Below, piece by piece: positions 1 to 7,431 of a DNA stretch of 20,436 nucleotides. This DNA comes from Clostridia bacterium (GTDB taxonomy: Bacteria; Bacillota; Sulfobacillia; SLMV01): assembly GCA_007133365.1 (NCBI GenBank), contig SLMV01000180.1, forward strand, positions 1 through 20,436, read 5' to 3'. The translations under genes were made by a program, and so were the position numbers. Under the pieces are notes generated by a model, which saw nothing but the letters and a program-made list of their open reading frames with translations, was not told the DNA's origin and ran no database searches. Positions within the stretch are counted from its first letter, which is position 1. Every line of letters starts with the position of its first letter.

Positions 1-423
1 GATGCTTCCTTTTCCACCTGGCTTTACCGGATTGCGAAAAATGTCTGTTTGGATCGGCTTCGGCACCGCAAGCGACATCCTACGGTCTCGCTCGATGATC
101 CCATGCCCACCGACGACGGCGAGATTTCACGTCAGGTGTCGAGCTCCAATCCCGATCCCGAAGACCTGGCTTTATCCGGGGAGATCCAGGACATTCTCGA
201 CCGGGCCTTGGGTGAGTTGCCTTCCCACCACCGAGCCGTCATCGTGCTGCGCGATCTGCAAGGGTTTTCCTATGAAGAGATCGCTGACGTGCTTGAGATT
301 GAGCTGGGAACGGTCAAATCACGACTCTACCGCGCGCGGAAGGCCTTGCATGATCGTTTGGCCCCGATGGAACTCTTTTCCGATCGTGACGTCAATCGTT
401 CTGAGAGGAGGGAAGAAGCATGA
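1..423 (+). CDS. ECF-family RNA polymerase sigma factor, 5' end missing
   Basis: The reading frame is open from base 1, so the start lies outside the window and about 140 C-terminal residues are visible. The first residues (STWLYRIAKNVCLDRLR) match the end of sigma-70 region 2, which melts and reads the -10 element. After a variable acidic linker comes a region 4 helix-turn-helix (ELPSHHRAVIVLRDLQGFSY, then EEIADVLEIELGTVKSRLYR), which reads the -35 element. There is no region 3, as in ECF (group 4) sigma factors of the RpoE/SigW type. The stop TGA at 421-423 overlaps the ATG of the next gene by 4 bp, the usual coupling of an ECF sigma factor to its anti-sigma factor. The signal it answers cannot be read from the sequence; the membrane partner suggests an envelope stress. 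Confidence 0.93.
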   Translation, partial: DASFSTWLYRIAKNVCLDRLRHRKRHPTVSLDDPMPTDDGEISRQVSSSNPDPEDLALSGEIQDILDRALGELPSHHRAVIVLRDLQGFSYEEIADVLEIELGTVKSRLYRARKALHDRLAPMELFSDRDVNRSERREEA

Positions 424-1433
424 GCTGCGGTGAATTTCCGGGAGAATTGCTCTCCGCCTATCAGGACGGGGAATTGGACGCCGAGGATGAACAGGTGGTC
501 CGCCAACATTTGGTGGATTGTCCGGCGTGCCGAGAGGAACTGGCGAAATTACGAAAGACCCGTCAATTATTGCAAAGTATCCCCGATCGTCCGGTGCCCA
601 AAGAACTCCGGGCTCAACTTAAAGAGCGTCTGATGGCGAATCAGTGCCAAGCGGGGTTTGAAACGCCGACCGGCACCGCTTTGCTTCCTTCCCGGCGACG
701 CCGCTCGCCCTCCTATGTACCCTCTTTGGCGGTGGCCGCTGCCGTGGTTTTGGTATTGCTATTACCGGTTCTGGCACTGGTCGGGCCTTTTATGGGCCCC
801 ATCGGGACCGATATGACCCTCAGAACGGATGGGCCCGACCCGACACCGGAGGCCGCGGATCCCGATCCCGGTATGGCGGCCTTGGAAGAGGAAGCGGCGA
901 GCGATGCGTCCGCCTTCGGTTCAACCCTGGTGATTGGTGTCCCGGATGTTGCGGCGGCCCAAGAACAGGCCGTTACCCGCATCCGAGACCAACAGGGCGA
1001 AGTTACCGGGGTCATGCAAACGTGGGATGACGCGGACGCATTAATACGCGTTGAACTTGAGATTGAGGTTTCGCCTGAGGGTGCGGCGGCCCTTCAGTCC
1101 GAGCTCGCCGATCTGGGCTCGGTGTTATATCATCAATTCGAAACCGAAACGCCGGCCATTGATGAACTCTTGGCGCGGGGTCGAGCCTATTATCCGACGA
1201 CGCCGAGTCAATTTAGTGTGCATTTTGAAGAATTAACCGCCCCGATGCCGGTTGATGTCGAACCGGAGACCTTCGGTCGTCAACTTCACCGAAATGTCGC
1301 CGACTCTTGGGAGCGATTTGGTAAAAGCGTGGCATCTACCCTCCTTTGGGTGGCCGCGCATTTACCGCACCTGGCTTTTCTGATCGGACTATCTGGCGTC
1401 ATCATTTGGGTGATTGCACGGTTTCGGTCCTAG
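420..1433 (+). CDS. zinc-finger anti-sigma factor with DUF4349-like domain
   Basis: This 337-residue protein likely holds the upstream ECF sigma factor inactive at the membrane. The N-terminus has an anti-sigma zinc-finger (zf-HC2) pattern: Cys3 and H30-x3-C34-x2-C37 within an acidic helical domain. A hydrophobic segment at about residues 99-125 would cross the membrane. A region at about 165-285 (from STLVIGVPDVAAAQEQAVTR, through a QGEVTG stretch and paired acidic strands) resembles DUF4349. A second hydrophobic segment sits at about 308-334. The start ATG overlaps the sigma stop (ATGA) and has a strong site GAGGAGGG at 405-412. Visible: zinc motif, two membrane segments, coupling. Inferred: inhibition of the sigma factor and sensing by the domain between the membrane segments. 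The DUF4349 match is by eye. Confidence 0.85.
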   Translation: MSCGEFPGELLSAYQDGELDAEDEQVVRQHLVDCPACREELAKLRKTRQLLQSIPDRPVPKELRAQLKERLMANQCQAGFETPTGTALLPSRRRRSPSYVPSLAVAAAVVLVLLLPVLALVGPFMGPIGTDMTLRTDGPDPTPEAADPDPGMAALEEEAASDASAFGSTLVIGVPDVAAAQEQAVTRIRDQQGEVTGVMQTWDDADALIRVELEIEVSPEGAAALQSELADLGSVLYHQFETETPAIDELLARGRAYYPTTPSQFSVHFEELTAPMPVDVEPETFGRQLHRNVADSWERFGKSVASTLLWVAAHLPHLAFLIGLSGVIIWVIARFRS

Positions 1434-1499
1434 CGCCGATTAGTCACTCGTTTCTGGTCGGCGGGGTGACGTTGCTTCCTTGATGAGGAGAGATATCCT

Positions 1500-4172
1500 A
1501 TGTCCACCAACGCGAACAAGTCCCGCGAAGACGTCGTTTTGATTGATGGCACGAGCCTGATGTATCGGGCCTTTTTTGCCATCCGTGAGTTGAGCGGTCC
1601 CCAGGGGCAGCCCACGAATGCGGTTTACGGCTTTATCAACATGTTACTTCGGCTGTTGGAAGAAACCGATCCTGATTACGCTGTGGTGGCCTTTGATAAA
1701 GGGGCGCCCCAGGAACGACTGGCTCTCTATCCCGATTACAAGGGACATCGACCGGATATGCCGGAGGATTTAAGGCCGCAATTTGAAATGGCCCGCGAAC
1801 TCCTTGACGGTCTAGGCGTGCCATATCTTGAGATCGAGGATGTCGAAGCCGATGATGTCTTGGGCACGTTGGCCCATGACTTTGCCCGCGATGATTTTCG
1901 CGTCGCCATTGTGACGGGTGATAAGGATTTGTTGCAGCTGGTGGGGCCCAATGTCGAGATCTTGCTCACGCGCCGCGGCATTACCCAGATGGAAACCTTT
2001 GATGAGACGCGCGTTGAGGAGACGTACGGCATTTCGCCGGCGGCCTTGGTGGATATGAAAGGGTTGATGGGGGACAATTCGGACAACATTCCCGGCATTC
2101 CCGGCGTGGGGGAAAAGACGGCATTGAAGTTGCTCAAAGCCCATGGCAGTTTGGAACAGGTCTTTGAACAGGTGGACGCGGTTTCCGGGGAAAAATTAAA
2201 GGAAAAACTGCGCAAGCATCAAGAAGATGCGGTTTTGAGCAAGCGGCTAGCGGCGATTTGTAAAAATGTGTCGCTTGGCCTGACGCGGGAGGATTTGACG
2301 TTTCGAAAGCGCGAAGACGAGGCCCTTCGGGAGCAACTTCGGGCCCTGGGGTTCACCCGACTATTGGAACGGCTCGATCTCGATGTAGAAGCCGCCCCGA
2401 ATGGCGATGACAGGACGGATCCCATCGCATTGACAGCTTTGGCGGCCGGGGATGACGCGAAATGGGAGGCGTGGTGGGATCAACGGCCCGCTGATACCTC
2501 CGACGATCCCATCATCTTGGACTATGCCTTAAACGGGGATGGCGGCGGATATGTTGCGGCCAGCCATAAAGAATCGGGATGGTGCTTTGAATTCGATTCT
2601 GACGATGCGGCTTGGATTCGAACCCGGTTGATGGAGAAGCTCCAAAGCGCTTATACCTTCTGGGGTCATTATTTGAAACCACTCCTAATGTGGGGCGACG
2701 AGGACGCTCTCGGGGCGTCCCTTTTGGATCTAAAAATTGCCGCGTACCTGCTGGACCCGGCCCGGAGCAGCTATCCCTTGACCGCCATCTCCCAGAAATA
2801 TCTCGGGGGCACGGTGGCGTCGCGACAGGAGGTTCGTGAATCGGAGGAGGCACCAGCGCTCATTGCCCTTCGGCTCGAGAGGCTTCGCGATCTCTATCAA
2901 CCCTTGATGGCCGAACTTGATGCGATGGAGCTTCTGGCCTTGTTCCGTGAGATCGAAATGCCCCTTATCCCGATTCTCGCCGACATGCAGCGTCGCGGGA
3001 TTCGGACGGATGAGACGGTGCTTCGGGAGCAGGGGCAGACGATTGACGCTCAGATAGCGGACGTTTCAGAGACGATTTGGTCGCTTGCGGGCCGTGAATT
3101 TAACATCAACTCCCCGAAGCAGTTGGGGGAGGTTTTGTTTGAAGAAATGAAACTCCCGGTGATCAAACGAACCAAGACGGGTTATTCGGCGAATTCTGAA
3201 GTATTGGAGGCGCTGGCAACCGAACACGAGATCGCCAACCATATCCTCGAGTACCGCACGTTGGCCAAGCTGCGGGGCTATGTCAAAGGATTATCGTCCG
3301 AGATTAATCCGGACACGGGCCGAATTCATACCACCTTTCATCAGACGGTCACGGCGACGGGCCGGTTGTCGAGCGCTGATCCCAACTTGCAAAACATCCC
3401 CATTCGTCGGGAAGTTGGCCGACGCCTCCGCCGCGCCTTCACGGCGCCGGAGGGCGATCAACTCTTGGCCGCTGATTATTCGCAAATCGAACTTCGCATC
3501 CTGGCCCATCTCTCGGGTGATGCCAAGCTGGTCGAATCCTTTCAGCGAGGTGAAGACATTCACCAACGAACGGCCAGTGAAGTCTTCGATGTTCCTTTGG
3601 AAGGGGTCACCCCAAAGATGCGAACGGCGGCGAAGGAAGTTAATTTCGGCCTCATATACGGGATGAGTGGGTACGGATTGTCCCGGAGTTTGAAGATTTC
3701 CCCGGCGGAGTCGCAGGCCTACATTGATCAGTATTTTGAAAAATTGCCGGGCGTCAAAGCCTACATGGAGTCCATCGTCGCCAAGGCCCGAGAGCAGGGG
3801 TATGTCCGGACCCTGATGGGCCGAATTCGCTACATACCGGATCTCGATCATCGGGTATGGCATCGCCGCCGCTTTGCCGAGCGGGTGGCCCTGAATACCC
3901 CCATTCAGGGATCGGCGGCCGATATCATCAAGAAAGCCATGGTGGAGGCAAAGTGCCTCCGCTTTGAAGACGATCTCCCGTGTGCCTTGTTGCTTCAGGT
4001 TCACGATGAATTAATCTGGGAGGTCCCGAAAGATCGAGTCATGCGGGTTGCCCGGGCGATCAAGGCGCGGATGGAAGCGACCGTGACGCTGGAGGTTCCG
4101 CTCAAGGTCGACTTGAAGGCCGGGCCTAACTGGTATGACATGGAGCCGCTGGAGCTGAGCGATGATGCCTGA
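1500..4172 (+). CDS. polA: DNA polymerase I
   Basis: An 890-residue family A DNA polymerase that fills gaps and removes RNA primers in repair and Okazaki fragment maturation. Domain order: 5'-3' exonuclease (about 10-290, with LIDGTSLMYRAF, AFDKGAP, EADDVLG, VTGDKDLLQL and the helix-hairpin-helix stretch SDNIPGIPGVGEKTALKLL); a 3'-5' exonuclease-like domain (about 330-480); and the polymerase (about 500-890). Polymerase motif A is LAADYSQIELRI with Asp659, motif B is KEVNFGLIYGMSGYG, and motif C is QVHDELIW with Asp836 and Glu837. In the proofreading domain the DxE motif reads D341-Y-A343 and the other acidic positions appear lost (GHYLKPLL where E. coli has GQNLKYD), so proofreading is probably absent, as in Bacillus and Thermus Pol I. 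ATG 1500 follows AGGAG at 1486-1490. Confidence 0.97.
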   Translation: MSTNANKSREDVVLIDGTSLMYRAFFAIRELSGPQGQPTNAVYGFINMLLRLLEETDPDYAVVAFDKGAPQERLALYPDYKGHRPDMPEDLRPQFEMARELLDGLGVPYLEIEDVEADDVLGTLAHDFARDDFRVAIVTGDKDLLQLVGPNVEILLTRRGITQMETFDETRVEETYGISPAALVDMKGLMGDNSDNIPGIPGVGEKTALKLLKAHGSLEQVFEQVDAVSGEKLKEKLRKHQEDAVLSKRLAAICKNVSLGLTREDLTFRKREDEALREQLRALGFTRLLERLDLDVEAAPNGDDRTDPIALTALAAGDDAKWEAWWDQRPADTSDDPIILDYALNGDGGGYVAASHKESGWCFEFDSDDAAWIRTRLMEKLQSAYTFWGHYLKPLLMWGDEDALGASLLDLKIAAYLLDPARSSYPLTAISQKYLGGTVASRQEVRESEEAPALIALRLERLRDLYQPLMAELDAMELLALFREIEMPLIPILADMQRRGIRTDETVLREQGQTIDAQIADVSETIWSLAGREFNINSPKQLGEVLFEEMKLPVIKRTKTGYSANSEVLEALATEHEIANHILEYRTLAKLRGYVKGLSSEINPDTGRIHTTFHQTVTATGRLSSADPNLQNIPIRREVGRRLRRAFTAPEGDQLLAADYSQIELRILAHLSGDAKLVESFQRGEDIHQRTASEVFDVPLEGVTPKMRTAAKEVNFGLIYGMSGYGLSRSLKISPAESQAYIDQYFEKLPGVKAYMESIVAKAREQGYVRTLMGRIRYIPDLDHRVWHRRRFAERVALNTPIQGSAADIIKKAMVEAKCLRFEDDLPCALLLQVHDELIWEVPKDRVMRVARAIKARMEATVTLEVPLKVDLKAGPNWYDMEPLELSDDA

Positions 4173-5013
4173 GTTGCCCGAGGTGGAGACCATCCGCCGT
4201 TCTTTGTGTCCGCATTTGATCGGCCAGACCATTTGTCAAGCCGATTTCGCCCGCTTTGATATCCTGAGGTCGCGCCTGGGGTCTTCCAAGGTCACGCCGG
4301 CGGAGGCGGCGCGGCTTTCCACCGGTGCGGTGGTGACCGGGTTGGACCGCTGGGGCAAATATCTATTGATGCAGTTGGATGGGACTTGGGGATGGGCCAT
4401 TCATTTTGGCATGTCCGGGACCTTTCGTTTGAAATCGACCGAGGAGATCGACGCCCATACCCATGTGCGGTTTTTGCTGTCATCGGGCGATTGGCTCTCG
4501 TTTCGCGATCCCCGCCGATTCGGCAGTTGGACCCGCATCGATCGCGCGGATCTGGTCGAGGCCGTAAACGGGTGGGTGGGATTGGATTTATTGGCGCCGG
4601 CGCTCGATTGGACCCGCTTTCGGGCCCTACTCTCAAAAAGCGAAAGCCCGATCAAGTCGCGCCTTTTGGATCAACGTTTCATTTCAGGCTTGGGCAATAT
4701 CTATGTTGATGAAGCCCTTCATGCGGCCGGGATCGCACCGTTTCGGCCCAGCCGGACCTTGACCGACGACGAATGGCGGGCCCTTTTTCGGGCCGCCCAA
4801 CGCGTGGTGCGAGCCGGAATCCATCACCGCGGGACCACATTGTCCGACTATAATGATGTGAACGGAAATGTGGGGGATCATTCTTCTTATCTTCGGGTTT
4901 ATGGTCGGGCTGGACAAAGATGTCCCAAATGTCGCACGGTAATTGAGAAGGTTAAGTTTCGTGGCAGGGGAACGCATTTTTGCCCTGCCTGCCAATCAGC
5001 CAATGGGAGGTGA
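4165..5013 (+). CDS. mutM: formamidopyrimidine-DNA glycosylase (Fpg/MutM)
   Basis: Bifunctional glycosylase and AP lyase that removes 8-oxoguanine and formamidopyrimidines. Two ATG codons lie in tandem (4162 and 4165). The second is chosen because the catalytic nucleophile of this family is the N-terminal proline exposed after Met removal, giving M-PELPEVETI, 282 residues. Also visible are the Glu of PELPE, the lysine in DRWGKYLL, the H2TH region (SGLGNIYVDEALHAAGIAPF) and a C-terminal zinc finger C-x2-C-x16-C-x2-C with the DNA-contacting RGRGTHFC segment. The start overlaps the polA stop by 8 bp, so translation is probably coupled. Pairing of polA with mutM is common in Bacillota and joins lesion excision to gap filling. 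Confidence 0.96.
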   Translation: MPELPEVETIRRSLCPHLIGQTICQADFARFDILRSRLGSSKVTPAEAARLSTGAVVTGLDRWGKYLLMQLDGTWGWAIHFGMSGTFRLKSTEEIDAHTHVRFLLSSGDWLSFRDPRRFGSWTRIDRADLVEAVNGWVGLDLLAPALDWTRFRALLSKSESPIKSRLLDQRFISGLGNIYVDEALHAAGIAPFRPSRTLTDDEWRALFRAAQRVVRAGIHHRGTTLSDYNDVNGNVGDHSSYLRVYGRAGQRCPKCRTVIEKVKFRGRGTHFCPACQSANGR

Positions 5014-5042
5014 GATCGCACCCGTTTTCGGGGCGATCAATC

Positions 5043-5246
5043 ATGCATATCTTCGCAATACGATTTGACACTCGCGCCAAACTCGATGAGGCGATTCGGG
5101 ACCTAAAGGAACGGATTGATTTAACCGGAGAGCTCTCCGTTCGCCGCGAGGAGGACGGTTCGTGGCGGTTGATGGTGCTGAGCGAGAAACGGCTTCGCGA
5201 GAGCACGTTGGAACGGTTGCCCGGGGAGATCGTGAAGGAAAAATGA
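5043..5246 (+). CDS. small conserved-looking protein between mutM and coaE, function unknown
   Basis: A 67-residue acidic/basic protein starting MHIFAIRFDTRAKLDEAIRD. I do not recognise a named family. A beta strand, a helix (about residues 12-25) and two more strands (ELSVRREEDGSWRLMVLSEK) suggest a small alpha/beta fold of ferredoxin-like size; no cysteine, membrane segment or signal peptide is seen. ATG 5043 has a weak site GGGGCG at 5030-5034. An in-frame GTG at 5010 overlaps the mutM stop but sits directly against its purine tract, so 5043 is preferred. The stop TGA overlaps the coaE ATG (ATGA at 5243-5246), which argues it is a real, translated member of this operon. Confidence 0.7.
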   Translation: MHIFAIRFDTRAKLDEAIRDLKERIDLTGELSVRREEDGSWRLMVLSEKRLRESTLERLPGEIVKEK

Positions 5247-5866
5247 GCGATACAAAGGTCCTGGGCATCACCGGAGGCATCGGTACCGGGAAGAGTACCT
5301 TGGCTCGGTTCTTTTGTGAGCAAGGCGTGCCGGTGATTGACGTGGATCGTTTGGGGCATCGGGCTTTAAAGCCGGGCACGTTGTCCTATGATCAGGTGGT
5401 CGAGCATTTCGGTGAGGGACTCCTCGATGCCGAGGGACGCATCTGTCGGAGGGCCTTGGGGGCCATCGTTTTTTCCGACGCGTCCGCTTTGAAACGGCTT
5501 GAATCCATCACCCATCCGGCGATCAAGGCGATGATCCAAACCCTTTTGGATGATCAGGCAAGAAAGAAAACACCGTTGGTGGTGCTCGATGCGGCCTTGT
5601 TATTTGAAATGGGTCTTGATGCCGACTGTCATGAGGTTTGGGTGGTTTGGTGTCAAAAGGACCAACAGATTACTCGGGTCATGAACCGAAACGGCAGCAC
5701 CCGGGATGAGGTCATGCGCCGGATGAATCACCAAATGCCGCTCGCCGAAAAGAAGGCGCGGGCGGATCGTCTGTTTGATAATTCCGGGTCCGAAGCCGGG
5801 TTGCGATGTAAATTTCTCAGGGTATGGCGCGACCTCACGGTGTGCCTCGGGGGTGACGACCGGTGA
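5243..5866 (+). CDS. coaE: dephospho-CoA kinase
   Basis: Catalyses the last step of coenzyme A synthesis, ATP-dependent phosphorylation of the ribose 3'-hydroxyl of dephospho-CoA. The 207-residue protein begins MSDTKVLGITGGIGTGKS; the Walker A loop GGIGTGKS is at residues 11-18. It is followed by VIDVDRLGHRAL (substrate-binding Asp), the THPAIKAMI segment, LVVLDAALLFEMGLD and the lid region with RNGSTRDEVMRRM, ending in DRLFDNSGS, where the family usually has an I/V-N-N motif. Length is normal (about 200). ATG 5243 overlaps the preceding stop and follows GAAGGA. Its own stop overlaps the next GTG, so it sits inside a strictly coupled operon. coaE next to mutM and polA is a common arrangement in Bacillota. 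Confidence 0.96.
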   Translation: MSDTKVLGITGGIGTGKSTLARFFCEQGVPVIDVDRLGHRALKPGTLSYDQVVEHFGEGLLDAEGRICRRALGAIVFSDASALKRLESITHPAIKAMIQTLLDDQARKKTPLVVLDAALLFEMGLDADCHEVWVVWCQKDQQITRVMNRNGSTRDEVMRRMNHQMPLAEKKARADRLFDNSGSEAGLRCKFLRVWRDLTVCLGGDDR

Positions 5867-6489
5867 CAAACGCCCTAGGGCGTGGGGTCATCTTGTTGGG
5901 GATCGGCGTTTTGCTCTTGGCGATGCTTGCCCTTTTTTTCGGGGCCCGTCAGGTCTATCCGCTTCGGCATCGTGAAATCATCGTGTCCGAAGCCGAAGCC
6001 TACGATCTTGATCCGTTATTCGTCGCCGCGATCATCCGAGAAGAGAGCCGTTTTCGCACGCATGCGGTCTCGTCCCAGGGTGCCATCGGATTGATGCAGC
6101 TACTGCCCAGCACGGCAAAGTGGGTGGCGGATTCGCGGGGCGACGATCCGCTTTTGGATGATCAGTTATTGGACCCCGCGGTGAATGTGCGGTTGGGTTG
6201 TTGGTATTTCGCCTATCTCTTGGACGCCTTTGACGGGGAGACGGCACTCGCCTTGGCCGCTTACAACAGTGGTATCGGACGGGTCAAGTCGTGGATACAA
6301 GCCGGAATCTGGGAGGGTCGGTTGGCGGATTTGGACGCCATTCCCACTCAAGAAACGCGCGAGTTTGTCGCACGTGTCTTAAACAGTTATCATGTCTATC
6401 AGTGGCTTTATCCGGAGTTTGGTCAACGAAGGCCGGACCCCGTGATGATCGAGGGTATCAATCGAGAGGTGAGGGAACCCGGTGAGTGA
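5863..6489 (+). CDS. membrane-anchored lytic murein transglycosylase (SLT domain)
   Basis: Cleaves peptidoglycan glycan strands to 1,6-anhydromuramyl ends outside the membrane. The 208-residue product has an N-terminal hydrophobic segment at about residues 8-26 acting as a signal anchor, then an SLT (family 1, Slt70-like) domain: FVAAIIREESRF with the catalytic glutamate of the E-S motif at residue 61, SSQGAIGLMQLLPSTAKWVA, LGCWYFAYLLDAF and ALAAYNSGIGRVKSW. The protein stops soon after the catalytic domain, with no LysM or other wall-binding module. Start GTG 5863 overlaps the coaE stop (GTGA). A coaE-slt pair is seen in other Bacillota, especially spore-forming anaerobes; a role in growth or sporulation cannot be told from sequence. 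Confidence 0.92.
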   Translation: MTNALGRGVILLGIGVLLLAMLALFFGARQVYPLRHREIIVSEAEAYDLDPLFVAAIIREESRFRTHAVSSQGAIGLMQLLPSTAKWVADSRGDDPLLDDQLLDPAVNVRLGCWYFAYLLDAFDGETALALAAYNSGIGRVKSWIQAGIWEGRLADLDAIPTQETREFVARVLNSYHVYQWLYPEFGQRRPDPVMIEGINREVREPGE

Positions 6490-6742
6490 GAAAGAGCGGA
6501 GGGAAAGAGCAAAGGAGATCGTCAAAAAGCGCGCTCAAGAGCGGTTGAGCGAGGGGCTCTACTTCGATCCTCCAGATGAACATGAACTAGAGACCGAGGA
6601 AGAACCGGCCAAGGATTGGGACTGGTTAGACGTGGTTGCATTTGTCATTGCGACCTATCAGGTTCTGTTGCCCATTCTCGGTATCATGTTCGGCGTTTTT
6701 CTCCTAATCTGGGCCTTCTTCTGGCTCCTAAGTATATTGTGA
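6482..6742 (+). CDS. small single- or double-pass membrane protein, function unknown
   Basis: An 86-residue protein with a strongly charged N-terminal half (Lys/Arg/Glu-rich helix at about 1-25, then an acidic stretch at 30-47) and a C-terminal hydrophobic run at about 50-86 containing several Trp and Phe. At roughly 36 residues the run could be one long helix or a tight hairpin with the Pro at 64 as the turn. No known family is recognised. Start GTG 6482 overlaps the lytic transglycosylase stop by 8 bp and follows the purine-rich AGAGGTGAGGG, so it is probably translated as the last gene of the polA operon. It may be a partner or anchor for the preceding murein enzyme, but that is only position-based. 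Confidence 0.65.
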   Translation: MSEKERRERAKEIVKKRAQERLSEGLYFDPPDEHELETEEEPAKDWDWLDVVAFVIATYQVLLPILGIMFGVFLLIWAFFWLLSIL

Positions 6743-6752
6743 GGCTTGACGC

Positions 6753-6781
6753 TTGATTACCGGATTTCCCTGTGCTAAAAT
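6753..6781 (+). promoter_or_regulatory. sigma-A-type promoter for tRNA-Leu(CAG)
   Basis: TTGATT (6753-6758), a 17-base spacer, then TAAAAT (6776-6781) preceded by TGC, an extended -10 motif. It ends 12 bases before the mature tRNA 5' end, a plausible leader. A second TTGACG at 6746-6751 has too long a spacing (24) to be the partner. Confidence 0.65.
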
Positions 6782-6793
6782 CGGGTGCGATTA

Positions 6794-6880
6794 GCCGAAG
6801 TGGTGGAACTGGTAGACACGCGGCGTTCAGGACGCCGTGGGCTTTCGCCCATGGGGGTTCAAATCCCTCCTTCGGCACCA
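6794..6880 (+). tRNA. tRNA-Leu, anticodon CAG
   Basis: The 87-nt gene pairs GCCGAAG (6794-6800) with CTTCGGC (6870-6876), then discriminator A and an encoded CCA (6878-6880). The anticodon stem CGGCG/CGCCG encloses TTCAGGA with anticodon CAG at 6828-6830, which reads CUG. The long variable arm (TGGGCTTTCGCCCA) is the class II feature of tRNA-Leu, and the T arm GGGGGTTCAAATCCCTC is canonical. It has its own promoter and terminator between two protein operons. Confidence 0.98.
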
Positions 6881-6882
6881 AG

Positions 6883-6907
6883 AATGCCCCGATGTTCGGG
6901 GCATTTT
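6883..6907 (+). terminator. intrinsic terminator after tRNA-Leu(CAG)
   Basis: A perfect 10-bp GC-rich stem AATGCCCCGA (6883-6892) with TCGGGGCATT (6896-6905), a 3-base loop, and a run of four T at 6904-6907, starting just after the tRNA CCA. It insulates the tRNA from the next operon. Confidence 0.85.
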
Positions 6908-6936
6908 GCTTGCCCGAACCGAACTGCCCACCTGGC

Positions 6937-6965
6937 TTGTGACGGATTTCACCCTTTAGTATAAT
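6937..6965 (+). promoter_or_regulatory. sigma-A-type promoter of the asp23-to-recN operon
   Basis: TTGTGA (6937-6942), a 17-base spacer and a consensus TATAAT (6960-6965). It lies downstream of the tRNA terminator and 43 bases before the GTG start of the Asp23-family gene. No other equally good promoter is seen until the ispA-OLE gap, so it may drive most of the 13-gene run. Confidence 0.75.
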
Positions 6966-7008
6966 TGAATCGATTGTGCTGATGCGCACACGCGAAAGGA
7001 GACTGCCG

Positions 7009-7431
7009 GTGTCCGATAATAAAGAGCAGACATTCGACGATCACGTCGCATCGCTTTCGGAAAGCTCGGTCCGAATCTCCAAAGATGTGTTGGCCGTCAT
7101 TTCCGGTATTGCCGCAAGTGAAATTGAGGGCATTGCGGGGATGTCCGGTGGTTTGGTCGATTCCCTATCGGAGAAGTTTCGAAAACACGATCATCGACGG
7201 GGCGTGAAGGTGGAGACTCACGACCAGGCGGTGACCGTTTCCCTTTATATTTTGGTGGAGTATGGATTTAAGATACCCGAGGTGGCGAGGCGTTTACAGG
7301 CCAACGTCAAAGATGCCATTGAGAACATGACCGATCTGACCGTACAAGCGGTCAACGTGCATGTCCAGGACGTGGCCTTTCCCGAAAAGAATAGAGAGGT
7401 CTGTGACCAAAAGCCTGATGAAGACGCTTGA
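7009..7431 (+). CDS. Asp23/Gls24-family envelope stress protein
   Basis: A 140-residue Asp23 (DUF322) family protein. Family features visible: VRISKDVLAVISGIAASEIE, the EGIAGMSGG motif, VKVETHDQAVTVSLYILVEYG, and the C-terminal NMTDLTVQAVNVHVQDVAF strand. In Staphylococcus, Asp23 is an abundant membrane-associated protein tied to cell-wall stress; in many Bacillota a paralogue (YqhY type) sits directly upstream of nusB, as here. Start GTG 7009 is chosen because AAAGGAG at 6995-7001 lies 7 bases upstream and the family N-terminus follows; an in-frame ATG at 6976 has no site. YqhY-type is the best guess from position; exact function is not established here. Confidence 0.9.
   Translation: MSDNKEQTFDDHVASLSESSVRISKDVLAVISGIAASEIEGIAGMSGGLVDSLSEKFRKHDHRRGVKVETHDQAVTVSLYILVEYGFKIPEVARRLQANVKDAIENMTDLTVQAVNVHVQDVAFPEKNREVCDQKPDEDA

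Noticed and set aside
1434..1463. CGCCGA/TCGGCG hairpin between the anti-sigma gene and polA as a terminator
   Set aside because: Only 6 bp with an 18-base loop and no T-tract.
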